Shown: positions 1 to 5,491 of the stretch, in pieces
Numbering within the stretch: position 1 is the first letter of the stretch
Layout of the letters: every line of letters starts with the position of its first letter
From: Myxococcales bacterium UBA5297
Lineage (GTDB): Bacteria > Myxococcota > Myxococcia > Myxococcales > UBA5297
Length of the DNA: 10,443 nt
Direction of reading: 5' to 3'
NCBI GenBank assembly: GCA_002408385.1
Contig: DHSB01000243.1
Location: 10,297-20,739 of the forward strand
The notes under the pieces: generated by a model
What the model was told of the DNA's origin: nothing
The model's database searches: none
The model's input: only the letters and a program-made list of their open reading frames with translations
Position numbers and translations under genes: made by a program

Positions 1-47
1 GACCCTCGCCTTGGCAAGGCGATGCTCTACCACTGAGCTATTCCCGC
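1..47 (-). tRNA. tRNA-Gly (anticodon GCC), 5' part only
   Basis: Read on the minus strand, the sequence starts GCGGGAA (acceptor 5' arm), continues TAGCTCAGTGGTAGAGCA (D arm with the usual A box), and then shows an anticodon arm of five pairs, TCGCC/GGCGA, around the loop TTGCCAA. The anticodon is therefore GCC, which decodes GGC and GGU glycine codons. The window ends in the variable loop, so the T arm, the 3' acceptor strand and the CCA end lie outside. The gene is downstream of pgsA on the same strand but has its own strong promoter, so it need not be read through from pgsA. The identity rests on the anticodon and the close match to bacterial tRNA-Gly(GCC) as I remember it. Confidence 0.93.
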
Positions 48-102
48 GTAATTGCTGCTCGCCGCCGCCTTTGCTGCCCTCGGCTGCCGTCGAACGCGAG
101 GG

Positions 103-131
103 TGTATAGGCCAGACAGCGGAGAGGGTCAA
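103..131 (-). promoter_or_regulatory. sigma70-type promoter for tRNA-Gly
   Basis: On the minus strand there is a TTGACC -35 element (126-131) and a TATACA -10 element (103-108), separated by exactly 17 bp. Each matches the sigma70 consensus at five of six positions. The bases just after the -10 box are CCCTCGCG, a GC-rich discriminator of the kind found at stringently controlled stable-RNA promoters. Transcription would start near position 96, giving a leader of about 50 nt to be removed by RNase P before the tRNA 5' end at 47. The promoter lies in the gap after the pgsA stop codon. Confidence 0.75.
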
Positions 132-158
132 GGAGTTTTTTCCAACATTCTTTCGGCC

Positions 159-785
159 CTACTCGAGCGCCTTCTGCTGCCCGGCCGCCTGCCTCTCCTT
201 GCCCGCCATCACGTCGAGGAAGGCCTTGAAGTACTGAACCGCGGAGGCGACCGAGGCGATGACCGACAGCCAAAGCAGCCACGTGCCGACCTTGTTGAAG
301 TCGGTCTGCAGGCGGAAGAAGAGGAAGTTCACGTCGTAGCTGTAGTGAACGAGCAGGCAGCAGATGCCGCTGAGCTGCAGGGAGGTCTTCCACTTGCCGC
401 CCTGCCCTGCGGCGATGACCATCCCCTCGCTCGCGGCGATGGTGCGCAGCCCGGTCACGATGAACTCGCGCGCGAGCAGCACGATGACCAGGCCACTCGC
501 CACCCGGCCGAGCCTGACGAGCATCACCAGCGCGGCCATCACGATCAGCTTGTCCGCCAGCGGATCGAGGAACTTGCCGACCACGGTCACCAGGCCCTTG
601 CGCCGTGCCAGCCAGCCGTCGATCACATCGGTGATAGAGGCGCCGGCGAAGATGACCGCGGACCAGTACGAGGAGACGGGATCGGCCCAGTAGGTGAGGA
701 GGATGAACGCGGGGATCACCAGGATCCGCGCGACCGTCAGCATGTTGGGCAGGTTGAGGAACTCTTCCTTGAGGGTCTTCGCCAT
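159..785 (-). CDS. pgsA: CDP-diacylglycerol--glycerol-3-phosphate 3-phosphatidyltransferase
   Basis: PgsA transfers a phosphatidyl group from CDP-diacylglycerol to sn-glycerol 3-phosphate. This gives phosphatidylglycerophosphate and CMP, the committed step to phosphatidylglycerol and cardiolipin in the inner membrane. The 208-residue protein carries the full CDP-alcohol phosphotransferase signature: D53-x2-D56-G57-x2-A60-R61-x8-G70-x3-D74-x3-D78, where the four aspartates bind metal. The N-terminus contains the family hallmark NLPNMLTVARI (11-21) leading into the first membrane helix. Further hydrophobic segments lie near 42-52, 80-90, 96-112, 133-148 and 166-186. The length is normal for the family. 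The ATG at 785 is chosen because it gives a short typical N-terminus; no good Shine-Dalgarno lies at 5-9 nt, and the nearest purine run (GGAAGG) is about 16 nt upstream. The upstream neighbour is a repeat-filled gap, so pgsA is probably monocistronic. PssA-type relatives are less likely given the overall match to PgsA. Confidence 0.95.
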   Translation of the reverse strand: MAKTLKEEFLNLPNMLTVARILVIPAFILLTYWADPVSSYWSAVIFAGASITDVIDGWLARRKGLVTVVGKFLDPLADKLIVMAALVMLVRLGRVASGLVIVLLAREFIVTGLRTIAASEGMVIAAGQGGKWKTSLQLSGICCLLVHYSYDVNFLFFRLQTDFNKVGTWLLWLSVIASVASAVQYFKAFLDVMAGKERQAAGQQKALE

Positions 786-869
786 GGCCGGCGCAGCATA
801 GCCTTCCGCAGGGCGGCGTGAAAGACGAGTAGTGGACTGTGCCCGGGGGCGATGGCGATTCGAGCCGGC

Positions 870-1081
870 GGGCCGGGGCGCTTGCGAGCGTTAGCGATCG
901 CGCGTCCCGCACCAAGCCGGCGATCCGGTTCATTGGCGGGCCACAACGAGCGCACGCCCGCACGATCGCCGGCATCTGCAGCCCTTGCCGCCGCCAGCGA
1001 ATCGGGCCGCCGGCACGAAGGCCGGCCATGTCGGAGCCCTTGCGGCGGCCAGCGAATCAGGCCGCCGGCACGAAGGCCGGC
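870..1081 (-). repeat. degenerate tandem array of 52-55 bp GCCGGC-headed units
   Basis: This holds most of the 415 bp gene-free gap between pgsA and the TPR gene. Read on the minus strand, units begin with GCCGGC at 1081, 1026, 973 and 921, so the period is 55, 53 and 52 bp. The first two units agree at 43 of 46 positions over 1036-1081 and 981-1026. The third and fourth share GCCGGC, a (T)CGTGC or GGTGC block, GGCG-like bases, and in the fourth also GAT-CGCT and CGCAAG. A weak fifth head sits at 869. Each good unit can fold as GCCGGC-6 nt-GCCGGC. The first also has GGCGGCC and GGCCGCC arms around a 9-nt loop; in the second unit the right arm is changed at two positions and no longer pairs. 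There are no unique spacers between units. I see no gene in 786-1200. Confidence 0.7.
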
Positions 1082-1143
1082 GCTCCGGACCGTGCCTGAG
1101 CGAGCGACGGAGTGCCTCGTTGGCGTTTCGTTGCCTTCGGGCG

Positions 1144-1160
1144 GCCGGCGGGACGCCGGC
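1144..1160 (-). terminator. GC hairpin downstream of the TPR-AIM24 gene
   Basis: There is a perfect 7-bp stem GCCGGCG/CGCCGGC with a 3-nt loop, starting about 40 nt after the TPR-AIM24 stop codon on the minus strand. There is no following T-run, so it is not a classical intrinsic terminator. It may pause or stabilise the 3' end of the transcript, or it may simply be part of the neighbouring GCCGGC repeat family, which shares its core. Confidence 0.3.
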
Positions 1161-1200
1161 GGTCCCCACCTTCGTCGGTGACCCGCGTCTTCCCGCTGCC

Positions 1201-2658
1201 TTAGCTCGCCGGCTTGAAGCCGGTCAGGATGGCGTAGCCCTCGCCCGTCAATTCGACGACGGGGATGACCGGAGACTGCTCGTCCGGCAGGGCGACGATG
1301 CGCGGGGTGAGCAGCCCGTGCCAGCCGACCAGCGCGTTCATCGGCACCGCGCAGGGAGCGCCGGCGATGCCCACGGTGCGCAGCGGCGCGGGCACGCACA
1401 GCAGCACCTTGCCGGTGCCGCGCAGGTGCACGAGGTGCAGGTCGGGGGCGACCTTCGAGGGCACCCGGCCGTTCTCGAAGACGACCGTCTCCTCGAACGC
1501 AAAGACCATCTCCTCGCGGAAGTAGGCCGACTCGTCGACCAGGTCGATGGCGACGAAGACCCGCCCCTTCAGATCCAGCACGAGCTGCCCGTTGCCCGAG
1601 ACGCGCATCATCCGGCGCTCGCCGTCACCAAAGACCTTGTCGGTCGCGCGGCCACGAAACCTCTTCATCTCGGGCTCGTACTGCAGGCTGCCGAGCGCGG
1701 CGAGCAGCCCCTCGAGGCGGGTCAATATCTCGCCGGCGACCCGCACGTACACGAGATCGCCTATCTCGAAGACGCTCTCGCTCTCGCGCGGCGCCACCGC
1801 CGAGACGGCGCTCATCTGCTCGAGCGAGGCAGTCGCATAGGCGCCGACAGCCTGCTGTCCCTGCCAGGCGCTCGTCTCCGGGGCGGGCCCCAGAGGCGCG
1901 GCGGGAGAGGGCTCGGCAGCAGCTTCGGTTGCGGTCGGGGCTTCGCTCACGGGCGCGGGCTCGGGCTGAACCGGCTCGCTCGCCTCGGCCCCCGCGTCGA
2001 CCTCCCAGGCGCTCGCCGGGGTCTCGGGCTGCCCGTCGCCGGTGTCGACGTCAATTTCCACCTCGATTTCGCCCGTCTGATGGGCGGTGCGGATCTTCTG
2101 GCTCAGCGAGGCCTTGGCCGGCTCGGCCTGGGCTTCGTCCTCGCTGCCCACGCGCGGGGCTTTGGTGGGGTCCTTGAGCGCGCGCTCCATGCGCTCGGCC
2201 ATCGTCAAGCTGCCGGCGGCGACGAAGCAGTCCTTGGCGCGCGCGTAGTCGGCGGCCTGGGCGTAGGCGAGACCGAGGTAGTTCTGGGCCTTCTTGTGAT
2301 CGGGCGCGAGGTCGACCGCGGTCTCGAACTCGCGGGTCGCGCGCTCGAGCGCGTTTGCCTTCAGGTAGACGAGCCCCAGGTTGACGCGCAGGGTCGGGTC
2401 GACCGGGTTGTCGCGCACCAGCAGCTCGTAGATTTCGGCGGCGCGGTCGAAGGTGCCGAGCTTGAAATAGGTGAGGCCGAGCAGGTTCTGGGCTTTCTGG
2501 TTCTTCGGCTGCAGGTCGAAGGCCTTCTCGAGGACCTCCCTCGCCTCGTGCATCTGGCCGGCCGAGAGCAGCTCGCCGCCTCGCGAGAGGTACTTGAGAA
2601 ACTCGTCGTCGACCGTACCGTCGTCGGCAGCGGCGACCAGCCGCTCGATGTCACCCAT
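1201..2658 (-). CDS. TPR-repeat protein with C-terminal AIM24-like (DUF124) domain
   Basis: This is a 485-residue protein without a signal peptide, so probably cytoplasmic or peripheral to the membrane. Residues 20-150 hold about four tetratricopeptide repeats, a protein-binding scaffold, with clear A-helix patterns such as AQNLLGLTYFKLG (56-68), RVNLGLVYLKANALERA (91-107) and AQNYLGLAYAQAADYARA (124-141). Residues 165-295 are a low-complexity Ala/Pro/Glu-rich linker. Residues 345-480 look like the beta-rich AIM24 fold: GNGQLVLDLKG, then a FAFEETVVFENGRV strand pair, then HLRGTGKVLLCVP and a late NALVGWHGLL. AIM24 proteins occur in mitochondria and bacteria but their bacterial role is not established, so no activity is claimed. 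The ATG at 2658 has GAGG seven bases upstream. The gene starts 42 bp after the transglycosylase gene on the same strand and is probably co-transcribed with it. The TPR call is firm; the AIM24 call comes from pattern memory and should be tested by profile search. Confidence 0.85.
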   Translation of the reverse strand: MGDIERLVAAADDGTVDDEFLKYLSRGGELLSAGQMHEAREVLEKAFDLQPKNQKAQNLLGLTYFKLGTFDRAAEIYELLVRDNPVDPTLRVNLGLVYLKANALERATREFETAVDLAPDHKKAQNYLGLAYAQAADYARAKDCFVAAGSLTMAERMERALKDPTKAPRVGSEDEAQAEPAKASLSQKIRTAHQTGEIEVEIDVDTGDGQPETPASAWEVDAGAEASEPVQPEPAPVSEAPTATEAAAEPSPAAPLGPAPETSAWQGQQAVGAYATASLEQMSAVSAVAPRESESVFEIGDLVYVRVAGEILTRLEGLLAALGSLQYEPEMKRFRGRATDKVFGDGERRMMRVSGNGQLVLDLKGRVFVAIDLVDESAYFREEMVFAFEETVVFENGRVPSKVAPDLHLVHLRGTGKVLLCVPAPLRTVGIAGAPCAVPMNALVGWHGLLTPRIVALPDEQSPVIPVVELTGEGYAILTGFKPAS

Positions 2659-2700
2659 GACGCTGCCTCACTCCTCGAAGTGCAGGGAGCGGCGCTCGCG

Positions 2701-3339
2701 CTAGCGGCCGACTCCCTCATTCTTGTAGCTGTAGTAGAGCCGCAACACCCGCCGCACGTACTCCTGTGTCTCGGCGATGTTGGGGATGCCGCCGGCCCGT
2801 TTGACCGCGTTGGGCCCGGCGTTGTACCCGGCGATCATCTTGACCATCTCGCCGTTGAACTCGTTGGCGAGCACTCTCAGGTAGCGCACCCCGCCGAAGA
2901 TGTTCTGTTTGGGGTCGAACGAGTCCTCGACGAACATCTCCGCGGCGGTCTGGGGCATAAGCTGCATCAGGCCCTGGGCCCCGGCGTGCGAGACCGCGGC
3001 CGGGTCGAAGTTGGACTCGGCGGCCATGATCGCCCGGGCGAGCGCGACCGGGATGCGGTAGAGCGCGCAGGCCTCGTCGATCCACTCGACGTACTCGGCC
3101 GGCAGGCTGCGCGCCTTGAAGGTGGGCTGTGGGGCGGCGGTGACGCGCACCAGGCCCTCCTTCTCCTTCATCTTCAAGCCGCGCGAGCGCGAGCGGCCGG
3201 GCGGCACGTTGGTGACGATGGTCACCCCGTCGTCGTCGACGTAGCGGTAGATGCGCTCGGCGCGCGCCGTGCCGGCCGCGCCCAGGACGAGGGCCGCCAG
3301 GGCGAGCGCGAGGGCATTCTTTGTTGGGAAGTCAGACAT
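2701..3339 (-). CDS. Periplasmic lytic transglycosylase (SLT domain) with DUF4124-like N-terminus
   Basis: The enzyme cleaves the MurNAc-GlcNAc bond in peptidoglycan to give a 1,6-anhydro end. The 212-residue protein has an N-terminal signal peptide with a hydrophobic core at 8-22 and likely cleavage after TARA (27). Residues 28-47 (ERIYRYVDDDGVTIVTNVPP) resemble the DUF4124 module often found before SLT domains. The SLT domain follows at about 85-205. It includes AESNFDP with the likely catalytic E108, then AVSHAGAQGLMQLMP (115-129), NIFGGVRYL (146-154), AGYNAGPNAV (170-179) and the late ET..YV.RV.RLY pattern. These are the family-1 (Slt/MltC-like) motifs in the right order. The ATG at 3339 has only a weak purine-rich ribosome site (GGACGAG). 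It is the first gene of a probable two-gene unit with the TPR-AIM24 gene. It is divergent from nadB across a gap of about 230 bp. Confidence 0.92.
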   Translation of the reverse strand: MSDFPTKNALALALAALVLGAAGTARAERIYRYVDDDGVTIVTNVPPGRSRSRGLKMKEKEGLVRVTAAPQPTFKARSLPAEYVEWIDEACALYRIPVALARAIMAAESNFDPAAVSHAGAQGLMQLMPQTAAEMFVEDSFDPKQNIFGGVRYLRVLANEFNGEMVKMIAGYNAGPNAVKRAGGIPNIAETQEYVRRVLRLYYSYKNEGVGR

Positions 3340-3388
3340 TATCGCTCGTCCGTCGGCCAGCCTTGCCGCCGGGAGTCAGAGTCCGGGG

Positions 3389-3418
3389 AGTCTAGCAGCG
3401 GCGCTCTCGGGGTCGCAA
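3389..3418 (-). promoter_or_regulatory. candidate promoter for the transglycosylase/TPR-AIM24 unit
   Basis: On the minus strand, TTGCGA (3413-3418) and TAGACT (3389-3394) are separated by 18 bp, each matching the sigma70 consensus at four of six positions. The start would fall near 3382, leaving a leader of about 40 nt before the ATG. It is the best pair I could find by eye in the divergent gap, but in GC-rich DNA such matches occur by chance. Confidence 0.35.
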
Positions 3419-3525
3419 GATCTTCCCGAATTTCCAGGCCTTCGGTCGCTCGGCCGGCTCCGCGCGAGAGGCCCGCACGCCTGCCCTGCGACCTCGTGCT
3501 CGTAGCCTCGGCAAACCAAAGCTCC

Positions 3526-3531
3526 TAGAAT
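3526..3531 (+). promoter_or_regulatory. candidate -10 element for nadB
   Basis: TAGAAT matches the TATAAT consensus at five of six positions and would start transcription near 3538, about 30 nt before the nadB start codon. No convincing -35 hexamer lies 16-18 bp upstream (TAGCCT is the nearest), so either the promoter is weak or it needs an activator. This is a low-confidence call made by eye. Confidence 0.3.
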
Positions 3532-3556
3532 CGCCCGCTCAACAAAGCTCATCCCC

Positions 3557-3570
3557 GGAGGTGTGCCATT
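3557..3570 (+). promoter_or_regulatory. nadB ribosome binding site with AUU start codon
   Basis: A perfect GGAGG (3557-3561) is followed by six bases and then ATT (3568-3570) in the nadB frame. The frame is closed upstream by TAG at 3526, and no ATG, GTG or TTG occurs in it between that stop and the FAD-binding motif. The first ordinary in-frame start is GTG at 3652, which lies beyond the whole dinucleotide-binding fold. Confidence 0.75.
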
Positions 3571-5166
3571 CTCGAACGGTTCGATTTCCTGGTCCTCGGC
3601 GGGGGCGTCGCTGGTCTGTTCTTCGCACTCAAGGCCTCCAGGCATGGGACCGTGGCCGTGCTCACCAAGCGGGCGACGAGCGAGGGGGCGACCAACTACG
3701 CCCAGGGCGGCATCGCCTCGGTGCTCTCGAGTGAAGATTCGTTCGACGCCCACATCGCCGACACCCTCACCGCCGGGGCGGGCCTGTGCCGGCGCGAGGC
3801 GGTCGAGGTCTGCGTGCGCGAAGGCCCTGGGCGCATCGCCGAGCTGCAGCGCTACGGGGTCGCCTTCACCAAGCGCGACGGCCTCCTCGACCTGACCCGC
3901 GAGGGCGGCCACTCGATGCGCCGGGTCGCCCACGCCTCGGACATGACCGGCCGGGAGATAGAGCGGGCGCTGCTCGCCGCCTGTGAGGACGAGCCGAACC
4001 TCACCTTCTTCCCCTGCAGCATCGCCGTCGACCTGATTACCGAACGTAAGATCGGCCGCTCGGACTCCGACCGCTGCCTCGGCGCCTACGTGCTTCGCGA
4101 GGACGGGCGCATCGACACCTTCCTGGCGAAGGTGACCCTGCTGGCCACCGGCGGGGCGGGGAAGGTCTACCTCTACACCTCCAACCCCGACGTGGCGACC
4201 GGCGACGGGGTGGCGATGGCCTACCGGGCCGGGGCGCGCATCGCGAACATGGAGTTCTACCAGTTCCACCCGACCTGCCTTTTCCACCCGCATGCCAAGA
4301 GCTTCCTCATCAGCGAGGCCTTGCGCGGCGAGGGCGGCATCCTGCGGCTGCGCGGCGGGCAGACCTTCATGGAGCGCTACCACTCGCTCGGAGTGCTCGC
4401 CCCGCGCGACGTGGTCGCCCGGGCCATCGACGCGGAGATGAAGCGCACCGGCGACGACTCGGTGCTGCTCGACATGACGCACCTGCCCAAGACCTTTCTC
4501 ATCGAGCGCTTCCCGAACATCTACGCGACCTGCAAGGAGTTTGGCATCGACATCACCTCCGAGCCGATCCCGGTGGTGCCGGCGGCCCACTACATGTGCG
4601 GCGGGGTCGCGGTCGATCTGCTCGGGCAGACGAGCGTGCCGCACCTGCTGGCCGCCGGCGAGGTCTCGAGCACCGGCCTGCACGGCGCCAACCGGCTCGC
4701 CTCCAACTCGCTGCTCGAGGGGGTCGTCTGGGGCGGGCGCGCGGCCGAATATGCCAAGGGCCTGCTCGCCGAGGCGCCGCCGTTCGAGACCCCGCCCCCG
4801 TGGGATCCGGGCCGCGCGGTGGACTCGGACGAGAGCGTGGTCGTCTCGCACAACTGGGACGAGGTGCGGCGGCTGATGTGGAACTACGTGGGCATCGTGC
4901 GCACCGACAAGCGCTTGGCGCGGGCCCGCCGCCGCCTCGACATGCTGCGCGAGGAGATCCGCGAGTTCTATTGGCGCTTCACGGTCACCGGCGACATCCT
5001 CGAGCTGCGCAACATCGCCGATGTCGCCAAGCTCATCGTCGAGTGCGCCCTGCGCCGCCGCGAGAGCCGCGGCCTGCACTACACCCTCGACTACCCGGAG
5101 CGCGACGACGCGCGCTGGCTCTCCGACACGGTCGTCACCCGCGCCGAGCTCGAGCACCCGCTGTAG
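3568..5166 (+). CDS. nadB: L-aspartate oxidase, apparent AUU start
   Basis: NadB is the cytoplasmic FAD enzyme that oxidises L-aspartate to iminoaspartate, which NadA condenses with dihydroxyacetone phosphate to quinolinate in de novo NAD synthesis. From the ATT at 3568 the protein has 532 residues, close to the usual ~540. The FAD-binding beta-alpha-beta is FDFLVLGGGVAGL (5-17, G11-x-G13-x2-G16). NYAQGGIASV (43-52) is the family signature. QFHPT (232-236), SEALRGEGG (249-257), PRDVVAR (279-285) and PAAHYMCGG (338-346) follow. The second FAD motif is AAGEVSSTGLHGANRLASNS (362-381), including the fumarate-reductase-like catalytic region. Residues after about 430 form the C-terminal helical domain. 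SdhA and FrdA are excluded by length and by the NYAQGG and HGANRLASNSLLE patterns. nadA and nadC are not beside it. The start is discussed under the ribosome binding site; beginning at GTG 3652 would remove 28 residues and the FAD fold. Confidence 0.95.
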   Translation: MLERFDFLVLGGGVAGLFFALKASRHGTVAVLTKRATSEGATNYAQGGIASVLSSEDSFDAHIADTLTAGAGLCRREAVEVCVREGPGRIAELQRYGVAFTKRDGLLDLTREGGHSMRRVAHASDMTGREIERALLAACEDEPNLTFFPCSIAVDLITERKIGRSDSDRCLGAYVLREDGRIDTFLAKVTLLATGGAGKVYLYTSNPDVATGDGVAMAYRAGARIANMEFYQFHPTCLFHPHAKSFLISEALRGEGGILRLRGGQTFMERYHSLGVLAPRDVVARAIDAEMKRTGDDSVLLDMTHLPKTFLIERFPNIYATCKEFGIDITSEPIPVVPAAHYMCGGVAVDLLGQTSVPHLLAAGEVSSTGLHGANRLASNSLLEGVVWGGRAAEYAKGLLAEAPPFETPPPWDPGRAVDSDESVVVSHNWDEVRRLMWNYVGIVRTDKRLARARRRLDMLREEIREFYWRFTVTGDILELRNIADVAKLIVECALRRRESRGLHYTLDYPERDDARWLSDTVVTRAELEHPL

Positions 5167-5491
5167 ACCGGCGGGCGGCCGCGCGCGCGCCCCCCGCGTC
5201 GGGTGGCGCCAACCCGCGCTCTCGGCTGGCAGTCCCGGCTCTGGATTGCGGCTCCGGAGCCGATTTTCGAGGCCTCGAGAGGCCGGATCGGCCTCCAGGG
5301 CCACGAGAAGGGCCCGTGGACGCGTTTTGGGCAGCCAGGCCTAGGTAAATAGGGCAGGCCGCAGCCGGGCCCACAACGGGCCACGCAGCGCCTCACAGGC
5401 CCCTCCCCTAGGCGCCGAGCCTGCGCCCCTAACCTGCCTTGCTCATTGAGCTTTCTCGCGCCTCTCCGAGGCTCGCCGCCGAGTGCCGCCC
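5167..5491. other. convergent intergenic region with GC-rich palindromes
   Basis: These 325 bp separate the ends of nadB (plus) and the NTT fusion gene (minus). I see no gene. The zone holds several short perfect palindromes: GGCTCCGGAGCC (5250-5261), TCGAGGCCTCGA (5267-5278) and a GAGGCCG/CGGCCTC hairpin (5279-5295). None has a T-run. Near the minus-strand gene end, GCTCAATGAGC (5442-5452) can form a small hairpin. Bidirectional termination is the natural role for such a site, but this is inferred from position. Confidence 0.5.
5279..5295 (+). terminator. possible nadB terminator hairpin
   Basis: A perfect 7-bp stem GAGGCCG/CGGCCTC with loop GAT begins 113 bp after the nadB stop. Two 12-bp palindromes lie directly before it. 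The lack of a following T-run argues against a strong intrinsic terminator. The inverted repeat would work equally from the opposite strand. Confidence 0.35.

Noticed and set aside
870..1081. CRISPR array
   Set aside because: The units abut each other without unique spacers, vary in sequence and length, and no cas gene is near.
737..1399. Minus-strand open frame across the pgsA 5' end and the repeat array
   Set aside because: It overlaps both neighbouring genes in another frame and its sequence is just the translated GCCGGC repeats.
985..3528. Very long open frame on the plus strand opposite the TPR and transglycosylase genes
   Set aside because: It lies antisense to two genes with clear domains, its translation is a mix of Arg, Gly, Ala and Leu without any family motif, and long antisense frames are expected at this GC content.
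3652..5166. nadB starting at GTG 3652
   Set aside because: This would delete the FAD-binding fold, which is read in the same frame from 3568.
3376..5304. Long open frame on the minus strand opposite nadB
   Set aside because: It is a mirror frame of nadB, whose motifs are complete on the plus strand; its translation shows only low-complexity patterns.
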